Origin: Lachnospiraceae bacterium
Lineage (GTDB): Bacteria > Bacillota > Clostridia > Lachnospirales > Lachnospiraceae
Length of the DNA: 48,222 bases
Reading direction: 5' to 3'
Assembly: GCA_017558145.1 (NCBI GenBank)
Contig: JAFYWF010000107.1
Span: forward strand, 1 to 48,222
Positions 35,827-43,711 of the stretch are shown here, in pieces (position 1 is the first letter of the stretch; the number at the start of each line of letters is the position of its first letter). The notes under the pieces were generated by a model. The model worked only from the letters and a program-made list of their open reading frames with translations, was not told where the DNA came from and made no database searches. Both the position numbers and the translations under genes were made by a program.

Positions 35827-36732
35827 ATGAAGAATACAAAAGTGACCATCGCAGGTGTGGAATTTAAAAATCCTGTAATGACAGCGTCCGGCACCTTTGG
35901 TTCCGGTATGGAATACGGCGAATTTGTTGATTTAAATAAATTGGGTGCAGTAGTAACCAAAGGTGTGGCAAGTGTGCCATGGCCTGGCAATCCAACACCT
36001 CGCGTAACAGAAGTATATGGTGGAATGTTAAATGCTATTGGATTACAGAATCCGGGAATTGATGTATTTATTGAAAGAGATTTAAAATTCTTACAGCAAT
36101 TTGATACCCGTGTTATTGTAAATGTATGTGGAAAAACAACAGAGGACTATATTGATGTTGTGGAAAAATTAGGCGATACCAATGTAGATATGTTAGAAAT
36201 TAACGTATCTTGTCCAAATGTAAAAGAAGGTGCAATTGCTTTTGGACAGAAGGCAGATGCTCTTTACAATATTACTTCTGAAATTAAAAAACATGCAAAA
36301 CAACCAATTATTATGAAGTTAAGTCCGAATGTAACGGATATTACAGAAATGGCTAGAGCTGCAGAAAGTGCAGGAGCAGATGCTCTTTCTTTAATTAATA
36401 CTTTGACAGGTATGAAGATTGATATTTATAAAAGAAACTTTGCCCTTGCCAATAAAACAGGTGGTATGAGTGGCCCGGCTATTAAACCGGTTGCAGTTCG
36501 TATGGTTTATCAGGTGGCGAATGCAGTTAAGATTCCAATTATCGGTATGGGTGGAATTGCAGGTGCTGAAGATGCGTTAGAATTTATGATGGCCGGAGCT
36601 ACCGGTGTGGCAGTAGGTGCAATGAACTTTATCAATCCTTATGCAACAGTAGAAACTGTAGAAGGAATTGAGAAATTCATGGAACAGCAGAATATTAATG
36701 ACATCAATGAAATTATTGGATGTGTAAAATAA
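35827..36732 (+). CDS. pyrD: Dihydroorotate dehydrogenase, class 1B
   Basis: 301 residues. FMN-binding TIM barrel with NPVMTASGTFG at the start, NVSCPNVKEG (carrying the catalytic Cys of class 1B) and GMGGIAGAEDALEFMMAGA at the phosphate site. It oxidises dihydroorotate to orotate and works as a complex with PyrK, whose gene lies 55 bases upstream. The group ends at a hairpin that also covers the next gene's ribosome site. Confidence 0.94.
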   Translation: MKNTKVTIAGVEFKNPVMTASGTFGSGMEYGEFVDLNKLGAVVTKGVASVPWPGNPTPRVTEVYGGMLNAIGLQNPGIDVFIERDLKFLQQFDTRVIVNVCGKTTEDYIDVVEKLGDTNVDMLEINVSCPNVKEGAIAFGQKADALYNITSEIKKHAKQPIIMKLSPNVTDITEMARAAESAGADALSLINTLTGMKIDIYKRNFALANKTGGMSGPAIKPVAVRMVYQVANAVKIPIIGMGGIAGAEDALEFMMAGATGVAVGAMNFINPYATVETVEGIEKFMEQQNINDINEIIGCVK

Positions 36733-36780
36733 TTGGAAGTTTGATAAAAGATTTTTTAAAATAAAAAATATGTGATAATT

Positions 36781-36891
36781 AACCTCCCGGATGAATATAT
36801 TTGTGTAAGAAGTCGAAGTTTATTCTTATGCAGATAAGAGGTGTTTTCAGATGTGAAAATCCTCGGTTTAGAATGTCTCGGGAGGTTTTTT
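36781..36891 (+). promoter_or_regulatory. Folded leader/terminator containing the sipL-like ribosome site
   Basis: A closing stem, AACCTCCCG (36781-36789) with CGGGAGGTT (36879-36887), holds two inner hairpins: TAAGAA/TTCTTA (36806-36811, 36823-36828) and GAGG..TTTTCA/TGAAAA..CCTC (36838-36849, 36854-36864). Six T follow (36886-36891) and then the ATG. The 3' arm GGGAGG is the ribosome site. It can stop pyr transcripts and mask translation. The three-way junction is riboswitch-like, but no known class was recognised. Confidence 0.6.
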
Positions 36892-38445
36892 ATGGAATTA
36901 AAAAAACAAAATATACATAGGGACCGGATAAAATGTCAGATCAATACACAAATTACGTTGGAAGAAGATAAAAATATTAGCGATCGTAGTCCTGATGTGG
37001 TATCTGTTTTGTTGCAAAGCGGAAAAGTTATTTTAGATGAAATAAGACCTGTGACAGATAACTTAATGTTGAGAGGAAAATTACAATATGAAATATTGTG
37101 TGTAGCAGATAACCCAGAAAAAAGATTGTTTCGAATTCAGGGAGAAATTCCTTTGGAAGAGAAAATTAGAGTAGAAGGATTGGAGAGTATAGATAATCCG
37201 CAGGTGCAAGTTGTTTTAGAGGATTTTAGAGTAGGTCTGATTAATTCAAGAAAAGTAAATGTTCGTGCTTTGGTGAATTTTTGTATTACAGTGAAAGAAC
37301 TGTATGATGACGAATTTTTGATTGATATTTCGGGGCAGGAAGCTTTTGAGATTAAGAGAAAATGGGAGGAAAATTCTGTTCTTGTAATAGATAAGAAAGA
37401 TGTATTTCGAATAAAAGAAGATTTAGAATTACCTTCTTTTCTGCCTCCTATTGGAGAAGTTTTATGGAAAAATTTAGAATTAGGAAGGCTCGATATTAAA
37501 GTTCTGGAAGACAACATTGGATTACAGGGCGATCTTCACTTGTTTGTGCTGTATGCAAGTGAAGGAGAAATGTCGCAAATAAAATCTTATGAAACTACGA
37601 TTCCGTTTAGTGGAAATGTGGAATGCCAGGGATGTGGCAGTAGTATGATTGGAGATATTCTTCCTTATGTTTCTTATCAAAACTTAAGTGTGAAACCGGA
37701 TTACGATGGAGAAGACAGAATGCTGGAAGTGGAGATGGTATTGGATATTCCAATACAAATTTATGATAACCGTCAGGTAGAAATGATTACTGATGTTTAT
37801 GGGACAGAAATGGAACTTGTGCCGGAATATACCTCCGGATGGAATCGTTTGCTGGAAGAAAAGCATGTTGCCAGAGTAAAAATATCACAGGAAATCAAAA
37901 CAAAACATAGTGATAAGAAAGTGATGCAGGTATGTCACATGAATTCTTCCGTTCAAATAGAAGATGAAAGAATCGTAGAAGAAGGGCTGGAAATTCATGG
38001 AATTATAGTAAGCACTCTATTGTATATGGTAGACGGAGAAGAAGATATTTATGAAGCATTGAAGAAAGAAATTCCTTTTTCTTATTTAATGGAAGAAAGA
38101 GAGATAACAAAGGGTTGCAAGTGGAAGCTACGCCCTACGATAGAACAACAAAATGCGGTCATTTTAGATGAATCCACGATAGAAGTAAAAATGATATTGG
38201 GATTAGAGATTTTGGTAGAAAATTGTCAGAGTAAAAGTTATATATCATCTATTCAAAGCATTCCCTACTCTCAGGATCTGATTGCAAGTGCACCGGGAAT
38301 CATAGTTTACATTCCGTCGGGAAAAGAGGAATTATGGGAAATTGGCAAGCGGAATCAAGTTTCTATTAAGTCAATCAAAGAAATTAATGATCTTTCGGGA
38401 GAAGAAGTAGAAAAAGGGACAAAAATTTTATTGGTAAAAGGATAG
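36892..38445 (+). CDS. sipL: SipL-like spore coat morphogenesis protein (SPOCS/DUF3794 plus LysM)
   Basis: 517 residues. Three DUF3794/SPOCS-like repeats (about 20-140, 170-300 and 330-460) share segments such as SGKVILDEIRPV, IPFSGNVECQG and ITTEMEL-like strands. The C-terminus is a LysM domain (SGKEELWEIGKRNQVSIKSIKEINDL, ending KGTKILLVKG). This is the layout of C. difficile SipL, which binds SpoIVA and anchors the coat to the forespore. The start is ATG 36892 behind GGGAGG, itself inside a terminator-like stem; an earlier GTG at 36841 would lie within that fold. No clear sigma-E promoter was found upstream. Confidence 0.82.
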   Translation: MELKKQNIHRDRIKCQINTQITLEEDKNISDRSPDVVSVLLQSGKVILDEIRPVTDNLMLRGKLQYEILCVADNPEKRLFRIQGEIPLEEKIRVEGLESIDNPQVQVVLEDFRVGLINSRKVNVRALVNFCITVKELYDDEFLIDISGQEAFEIKRKWEENSVLVIDKKDVFRIKEDLELPSFLPPIGEVLWKNLELGRLDIKVLEDNIGLQGDLHLFVLYASEGEMSQIKSYETTIPFSGNVECQGCGSSMIGDILPYVSYQNLSVKPDYDGEDRMLEVEMVLDIPIQIYDNRQVEMITDVYGTEMELVPEYTSGWNRLLEEKHVARVKISQEIKTKHSDKKVMQVCHMNSSVQIEDERIVEEGLEIHGIIVSTLLYMVDGEEDIYEALKKEIPFSYLMEEREITKGCKWKLRPTIEQQNAVILDESTIEVKMILGLEILVENCQSKSYISSIQSIPYSQDLIASAPGIIVYIPSGKEELWEIGKRNQVSIKSIKEINDLSGEEVEKGTKILLVKG

Positions 38446-38456
38446 AAAATATAAAA

Positions 38457-38496
38457 GACCGGGGACATATCAAAATGCTTCCCCGGTCCAATTTTT
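38457..38496. terminator. Terminator between sipL-like gene and convergent gene
   Basis: GACCGGGG (38457-38464) pairs with CCCCGGTC (38481-38488); five T follow at 38492-38496, and an AAAA run before the stem gives T on the other strand. Confidence 0.82.
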
Positions 38497-38557
38497 ACTA
38501 AAAGTATAAACACGCCAATTTGATGTTGGTGGTTTGTCTTATAAAAATAGGATAAAC

Positions 38558-39157
38558 TTAAGCTTCACTTTCGTTAGCCCAAGCATCAAATTTTTCCATA
38601 ACGGCATTATAAGTTTTTTTAGAGATTTCAGGTAATTCGCCACCCCAAGTTTTTTCAGCTTGCTTGAAACCCTTCTCAAAAGCGGCTCTCATTTCTTCGA
38701 TTTTTTCAGGATCGCCTCCACAAAGAGCTTTGGCAAAATCTATAATTCTGTCAGAAGTCTGGTTTACTCCCCAGTATCCGTCTTCTGCAATATCTGCTTG
38801 TGCCTGAGCTTTGGTAGCGGCATCTACGGTAAAGTTACCGGTGCGAAGAAAGCTCCACATGTCATCTGCAGTGCCGATAGCATTGCCCTGGCCTAACATA
38901 AGTTTTTCTACTAAGCTTTTTAACTGAGCGGTTCTAGCTTCTGTTTCTGCTTTTAGTTTGTTGATTAATTCCGGATTTTGTTTATAAGTTTTTTTGGTGC
39001 TGGCTGCTGTACCGGTAGAAGTAGATGGCTCATACACTACACCGGATTCTACAGTGGCTTCTGTTTTTTCTGATTTTTCACTTACACTTTTGGCTTTTGT
39101 TTCATAGCTGGTGCTGTTGTAAGTAGTACCATAATTTGTAATTCCATTTACACTCAT
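38558..39157 (-). CDS. Unidentified helical protein
   Basis: 199 residues; I recognise the type only as a conserved clostridial protein without known function. Residues 1-60 are low complexity, rich in Ser, Thr, Asn and Tyr (MSVNGITNYGTTYNS). Residues about 65-199 are helical with the conserved-looking segments AEDGYWGVNQTSDRIIDFAKAL and GFKQAEKTWGGELPEISKKTY. No signal peptide or membrane helix. GGAG sits 8 bases before ATG 39157, so the ATG four codons earlier is not used. A hairpin (GCAGAC/GTCTGC, 39173-39196) lies in its leader. The rest of 39158-39461 holds the ispE control region. Confidence 0.7.
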   Translation of the reverse strand: MSVNGITNYGTTYNSTSYETKAKSVSEKSEKTEATVESGVVYEPSTSTGTAASTKKTYKQNPELINKLKAETEARTAQLKSLVEKLMLGQGNAIGTADDMWSFLRTGNFTVDAATKAQAQADIAEDGYWGVNQTSDRIIDFAKALCGGDPEKIEEMRAAFEKGFKQAEKTWGGELPEISKKTYNAVMEKFDAWANESEA

Positions 39158-39323
39158 AGTTGACTCCATTCTGCAGACATATCAAATGCTGTCTGCTGCA
39201 TTCAAAAGATAATCAATGTCTTCTATAAACTATGTCGGCAGCGGAGAAAGAAAGTTTATAGATAGGAAATAAAAAACAATTAAAGTACAATTTGAAAACT
39301 CCTTTAAAGACAAGGCATTTACG

Positions 39324-39383
39324 TTGACATAGGGTGATGGATTGTATATAATTAAATACAATTTAATGTATATTGTATACAAA
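39324..39383 (+). promoter_or_regulatory. Consensus promoter with palindromic operators before ispE-gntR
   Basis: TTGACA (39324-39329), a 17-nt spacer and TATAAT (39347-39352) form a perfect vegetative promoter. The -10 is overlapped by ATTGTAT (39341-39347), which is repeated inverted as ATACAAT (39356-39362), and a further palindrome TTGTATACAA is at 39374-39383. Palindromes of this kind are bound by GntR/FCD repressors; a gntR gene is second in this operon, so self-regulation is likely. Confidence 0.65.
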
Positions 39384-39461
39384 AAGCAATTTGAAAGAAT
39401 ATATTTGTTGATCTGTGATTCGTAAGAAAATAAGAGCAATATAGGTAAATAGGGGGAGCAT

Positions 39462-40343
39462 ATGAAAAAAATTGTAATTAATGCTATGGCAAAAATCAAT
39501 CTTGGTTTGGATGTGTTAAGACGCAGAGAAAATGGCTATCATGATGTAAAGATGATTATGCAGACTGTAAATATTTACGATACCTTGGAATTTGAAAAAA
39601 GAGATGATGAACAGATTGTGATCAAAGTAGATGCCATGGAGCTTCCTACGGACGAAAATAATTTGATTTATAAAGCAACCAAGCTTTTATTTGATCAAAA
39701 AGGTGTGACAGAGGGAGTAGATATTACTTTGACGAAACGAATTCCTATTGCAGCAGGAATGGCTGGTGGAAGTACTGATGCGGCAGCAGCATTGGTGGGA
39801 ATTAATCGTTTGTTTGAATTGGGATTTTCGGTAGAAGAATTAAAAGAAATTGGTGTTAAAATTGGTGCCGATGTTCCTTATTGTATCGAAGGAGGAACCG
39901 CTTTAAGTGAAGGAATCGGAGAAATTTTAACGAAACTTCCTGATGCACCGGATTGTTTTGTTGTGGTTGCAAAACCGGAAATTAGTGTCTCAACAAAATA
40001 TGTATATGAAAATCTTCATGCAAATGAATTGAAATATCATCCGGACATCGATGGAATGGTAGAAGCGATTAAAAAGCAGGATTTAGATGGTGTATGCAGT
40101 CGTATGGAAAATGTTTTGGAAACTGTAACAGAAACTAAGTATCCGATTATTTCTGAAATTAAAAACTTGTTGAAGGAAGCAGGGGCTGAAAATGCATTAA
40201 TGAGTGGAAGCGGTCCTACAGTATTTGCAATATTTAAAGAAGAAGAAGTAGCAAAAGAAGCGTTAGAAAAAGTTGTAGCCAGTGGTTTGGCTAAGCAAAG
40301 TTTTGTTACTGTTTTTGCTAAAGATACACAGATTCAGGTATAA
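39462..40343 (+). CDS. ispE: 4-diphosphocytidyl-2-C-methyl-D-erythritol kinase
   Basis: 293 residues, GHMP kinase fold. AKINLGLDVLRRRENGYHDV is the IspE N-terminus, PIAAGMAGGSTDAAAAL is the ATP loop, and LMSGSGPTVFAIF is the third motif. It phosphorylates CDP-methylerythritol in the MEP isoprenoid pathway. GGGGGAG precedes the ATG. It begins the ispE-gntR operon behind a consensus promoter. Confidence 0.93.
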   Translation: MKKIVINAMAKINLGLDVLRRRENGYHDVKMIMQTVNIYDTLEFEKRDDEQIVIKVDAMELPTDENNLIYKATKLLFDQKGVTEGVDITLTKRIPIAAGMAGGSTDAAAALVGINRLFELGFSVEELKEIGVKIGADVPYCIEGGTALSEGIGEILTKLPDAPDCFVVVAKPEISVSTKYVYENLHANELKYHPDIDGMVEAIKKQDLDGVCSRMENVLETVTETKYPIISEIKNLLKEAGAENALMSGSGPTVFAIFKEEEVAKEALEKVVASGLAKQSFVTVFAKDTQIQV

Positions 40344-40420
40344 AGGACGAACATAAGAGGTAATTGTTTGGCGGAAAGCGAAATTTTTACAAGTAGTTAT
40401 ACGCGAGAAGGGAAGTAAAA

Positions 40421-41107
40421 ATGGGAAGTATTTTTCAACAGGAAATGGATGAATATCTACCTTTAAGGGATGTAGTATTTAAGACTTTAAGACAGGGGAT
40501 TTTGACCGGAGAATTGAAACCGGGAGAGCGTTTAATGGAAATCCATTTGGCGAATAAATTAGGTGTTAGTCGTACTCCAATTAGGGAAGCTATCCGTAAA
40601 TTAGAATTGGAAGGCTTGGTTACTATGATTCCAAGACGAGGGGCAGAAGTAGCACAGATTACGGAAAAGAGCATGAAGGATGTCTTGGAAGTACGAAAAG
40701 TATTAGATAACCTGTCTGTGGAACTGGCTTGTGAGAGAATTACCGAAGAAGAAAAAGAACAGTTGAAAAATGCATGTATCGATTTTGAAGAAGCTGTAAA
40801 AACAGGAGATTTTGCTAAAATAGCAAAAACGGATGTTGCTTTTCATGATATTATCGTTGTGGCAACTCGTAACATTCGCCTTTCTCAAATGGTAAATAAT
40901 CTTGCAGAGCAGATGTATCGATACCGTTTTGAATATATTAAAGATAGTAGTCAGCATGCGCGTTTGGTGCAGGAGCATGAGGAAATCTGCAGAGGTATTG
41001 TGGAAGGTGATAAAGAAAAAGCTTTAGCAGCAATAGAAGCTCATATCGATAATCAGGAAATTGCAGTTTTAAATCAAATACGAATTGATCGAGAAAAAAG
41101 AGCATAA
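40421..41107 (+). CDS. GntR-family regulator, FCD (FadR-type) subgroup
   Basis: 228 residues. The N-terminal winged helix (about 15-80) has LKPGERLMEIHLANKLGVSRTPIREAIRKLELEGLV, the GntR signature. The C-terminal FCD domain (about 90-215) keeps the Asp and His residues that bind metal or acid ligands (DVAFHDIIV, EHEEICRGI, AIEAHIDNQ). Such proteins repress genes for organic-acid or sugar use. The palindromes over the operon promoter are plausible targets. GGGAAG precedes the ATG. The link to isoprenoid synthesis is only by position. Confidence 0.87.
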   Translation: MGSIFQQEMDEYLPLRDVVFKTLRQGILTGELKPGERLMEIHLANKLGVSRTPIREAIRKLELEGLVTMIPRRGAEVAQITEKSMKDVLEVRKVLDNLSVELACERITEEEKEQLKNACIDFEEAVKTGDFAKIAKTDVAFHDIIVVATRNIRLSQMVNNLAEQMYRYRFEYIKDSSQHARLVQEHEEICRGIVEGDKEKALAAIEAHIDNQEIAVLNQIRIDREKRA

Positions 41108-41168
41108 GATAAAAAAAGTTGTCCATACTTCTTTTTAGAAAATGAAAATAAAAGGAAGTGTGGAAAAT

Positions 41169-41384
41169 ATGAGAGAAATAAAACAATGGATATGTTTATG
41201 TTTCATGACTATTGCTTTTTGGGGAGTGATGTATCCTCAATTCAGTTTGGTGGAAGAAAGTTATGAATGTAAGACAAAAGAAAAAAATCCTAGAGAAGAT
41301 TTTTTTGCTATTTTAGATGCAGACAAAGGAGAAATTGTAATTAAAAGTAAATTTCTTGAGTTGTTGATGGAAAAACGAAAATAG
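41169..41384 (+). CDS. Small membrane protein of unknown function
   Basis: 71 residues from ATG 41169; the upstream in-frame ATG at 41142 has no ribosome site, while AAGGAAGTG lies before 41169. One hydrophobic helix (about 6-24) is followed by a charged tail (FFAILDADKGEIVIKSKFLELLMEKRK). It lies between gntR and murI on the same strand. Nothing in it identifies a family, but the placement and ribosome site make it a plausible gene. Confidence 0.5.
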   Translation: MREIKQWICLCFMTIAFWGVMYPQFSLVEESYECKTKEKNPREDFFAILDADKGEIVIKSKFLELLMEKRK

Positions 41385-41484
41385 TATGAAATAAATGGTA
41401 TCTGATAAAAATGGAGTAAAGCAAGTATTAGTAAGCTCATGTAAAAGATACAAAACAAAATGAAAATGGAGCGAAACAGATTTT

Positions 41485-42315
41485 ATGGAAGAAACGAATC
41501 TGAAAAATCTACCGGTAGGAGTATTTGATTCCGGTGTAGGTGGTTTGACCGTGGTGCGAGAAATCATGCGTCAGATTCCTAACGAAAGAATCGTATATTT
41601 TGGTGATACGGCCAGAGTGCCTTATGGAAGTAAATCCAAAGAAACGGTGACGAAATATTCCAGACAAATTGTGCGTTTTTTGGAAACTCAAAATGTGAAG
41701 GCTATTGTAATTGCTTGTAATACTGCAAGTGCGTATGCTTTGGAACAAATTGAAAAAGAAATTGATATTCCTATTATAGGTGTAGTAAAGCCTGGTGCAG
41801 TAACAGCAGCTGATGTTACGCAAAATGGGAAAATTGGTGTTATTGCTACTCAAGGAACTATTCAAAGTGAAATATATACACAATACATAAAATCCTTGAA
41901 GGCGGAAGCTCAAGTGATAGGGAAGGCATGTCCCTTATTTGTACCTTTGGTAGAAGAAGGGTTGCTGGAAGATCCGGTAACGGATGAAATTGCGCAAAGA
42001 TATTTGAGTGTATTGATTGATTCCGGAATTGATACATTGATTTTGGGATGCACACATTATCCTTTGATTCGCAGTACCATAGGAAAAGTTATGGGCCAGG
42101 GAGTTACTTTGGTAAACCCTGCTTATGAAACTGCTATTGAGTTAAAACGGTTGTTGAAGGAAAAAGATATTTTGCAGGATGAAAAGCCGGCGTTGGGTAC
42201 CAATCAGTATCAGTTTTTTGTTAGTGATGGGGCTGAAAAATTTCAGCATTTTGCAAATACTATTTTTAAGTATGGAGTATTGGCAGTAAAACAGATTAAT
42301 ATTGAGGTGTATTAA
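41485..42315 (+). CDS. murI: Glutamate racemase
   Basis: 276 residues. GVFDSGVGGLTVVREI is the N-terminal signature, IACNTASAYALEQ and LGCTHYPLIRS carry the two catalytic Cys residues. It makes D-glutamate for peptidoglycan in the cytoplasm. The ribosome site is weak (GGAG about 14 bases upstream). The stop is one base from the next gene's ATG, so the two are translationally coupled. Confidence 0.93.
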   Translation: MEETNLKNLPVGVFDSGVGGLTVVREIMRQIPNERIVYFGDTARVPYGSKSKETVTKYSRQIVRFLETQNVKAIVIACNTASAYALEQIEKEIDIPIIGVVKPGAVTAADVTQNGKIGVIATQGTIQSEIYTQYIKSLKAEAQVIGKACPLFVPLVEEGLLEDPVTDEIAQRYLSVLIDSGIDTLILGCTHYPLIRSTIGKVMGQGVTLVNPAYETAIELKRLLKEKDILQDEKPALGTNQYQFFVSDGAEKFQHFANTIFKYGVLAVKQINIEVY

Positions 42316-42316
42316 A

Positions 42317-42766
42317 ATGACCAAAGAGGTTATGATTTCCATTCGAGGAATCCAGTTTGACAATGGGCAGGATGGAGAAAAAATAGAAAGTATTCAAAAA
42401 GGGGAATATTATTATAAAAATAATACCCATTATATTATGTTTGAGGAAATTATCGAAGGCATGGATGAGCCTGTAAAAAGTATGATTAAATTCAGAAAAG
42501 GGGAAATGCATTTAAACAAAAAAGGACCAATTAACGTAACTATGGATTTTTTGGAGCAGAAAAAAACCTTAACTGATTACAGAACGCCTTTTGGAAGTAT
42601 TGTGATTGGAGTGGAAGCAACAAAAGTAGATTTTGAAGAAGAAGATAAACGCATTGTAGTTACGGTAGAATATGCTATGGATGTAAATTATGAACATTTA
42701 GCTGATTGCAATATTAAAGTAGATATTCGCGCTAAGGATGGAGAAGCGTTTTCTTTAAGAAGTTAG
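42317..42766 (+). CDS. DUF1934 (YwiB-type) beta-barrel protein
   Basis: 149 residues. It resembles the DUF1934/YwiB family of small lipocalin-like barrels (EVMISIRGIQFD; YYYKNNTHYIMFEE; DYRTPFGSIVIGV; EYAMDVN). The biochemical role is unknown. The ribosome site GAGGTG lies inside the last codons of murI and ATG 42317 comes one base after that stop; this choice removes a five-residue frame extension from 42302. Confidence 0.82.
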   Translation: MTKEVMISIRGIQFDNGQDGEKIESIQKGEYYYKNNTHYIMFEEIIEGMDEPVKSMIKFRKGEMHLNKKGPINVTMDFLEQKKTLTDYRTPFGSIVIGVEATKVDFEEEDKRIVVTVEYAMDVNYEHLADCNIKVDIRAKDGEAFSLRS

Positions 42767-42787
42767 GATAGAATATATAAAACGGTG

Positions 42788-42815
42788 TTGGAATTAGGGT
42801 TTTAATGAATATTTT
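42788..42815 (+). promoter_or_regulatory. Promoter of the zinc-ribbon genes
   Basis: TTGGAA (42788-42793), a 16-nt spacer and TATTTT (42810-42815), just before AGGAG and ATG 42842. Weak -10. Confidence 0.35.
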
Positions 42816-42841
42816 GTACAAAAAAGTAGGAGAAATGAATT

Positions 42842-43267
42842 ATGAAATGCAGTAATTGTGGCGTGGAAAATTTAGAAGGAGCTCTGTTTTGTAAGAGCTG
42901 CGGAAATAAGTTTACAAAAGAAGAACAGAAGGTTGAGACTAAAAAAACAAGTGTTTTGCAGGAAATGGATACATATTTGTCAGAAACATCGAAGATGATA
43001 GACCTATTATATGAGAAGTTTGAAGAAGTAAAAAAAGAGTTTCATTCAAAATCAGATATCAATGCTAATGAGTTACTTGCACTGAGAAACAAAAAAGAAC
43101 AATTAGAAAAAGAAAATAAAATGCTGAAAGAACAGACAGTTATACAAAATAATAGAATTGAGGAATTAAAGAAACAATTACAAAGTGGTGTGACATGTTC
43201 TAAATGTGGTAAATATTTTAAAGAAAAGGTGATATTTTGTTCTGAGTGTGGAACAAAATTAGGATAG
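42842..43267 (+). CDS. Zinc-ribbon/coiled-coil protein
   Basis: 141 residues with two zinc ribbons: CSNCG..CKSCG at 3-21 and CSKCG..CSECG at about 118-137. Between them is a charged coiled coil (about 35-110). No membrane helix, so it is probably cytoplasmic. The coiled coil suggests a dimer. No function known. It is the first of three neighbouring zinc-ribbon genes. Confidence 0.8.
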   Translation: MKCSNCGVENLEGALFCKSCGNKFTKEEQKVETKKTSVLQEMDTYLSETSKMIDLLYEKFEEVKKEFHSKSDINANELLALRNKKEQLEKENKMLKEQTVIQNNRIEELKKQLQSGVTCSKCGKYFKEKVIFCSECGTKLG

Positions 43268-43317
43268 TTTTTACAGTAAAGTCTTATACGGAGAATGGAA
43301 AGAAGGAGAAAATGATT

Positions 43318-43665
43318 ATGTTTTGCATGTATTGTGGAACAAAATTAGAAGAAGATAGCAAGTTTTGTATTGCTTGTGGTAAGAGTGTTAAAAAGACAAA
43401 TGAAAATCAATTAAAAACAGAAATAAAAAATATAGAAATAAAAAGCACTGATATAAAGACTAAAGGGAAACGGAAATTTTTTATTATTGGAGCTGCTATT
43501 ATAGGAATATTTTTACTATTTGCCAATATTCATACCTGTGATTGGTGCAATAAGACTTATATAGGGGCACAATACTATGATATGTGGGATAGCAGTGAGT
43601 TGATGTGTAAAAAATGTGCTACGCAATATTATATGGGATTGAATATAAAAAATTTCAAAAAATGA
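43318..43665 (+). CDS. Small zinc-ribbon membrane protein
   Basis: 115 residues from ATG 43318 (AGGAG nine bases before; the ATG at 43312 is too close to it). A zinc ribbon CMYCG..CIACG at about 3-21, a charged linker, one membrane helix (about 58-75) and a second Cys pair set at the C-terminus (CDWCNKTY, CKKCA). This resembles other Lachnospiraceae zinc-ribbon membrane proteins. No known function. If the ribbon is inside, the second Cys set would be outside. Confidence 0.75.
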   Translation: MFCMYCGTKLEEDSKFCIACGKSVKKTNENQLKTEIKNIEIKSTDIKTKGKRKFFIIGAAIIGIFLLFANIHTCDWCNKTYIGAQYYDMWDSSELMCKKCATQYYMGLNIKNFKK

Positions 43666-43711
43666 TATATGGATTATTATGTGATTAAAATTCAAATACG
43701 AAGGGAAAGTT

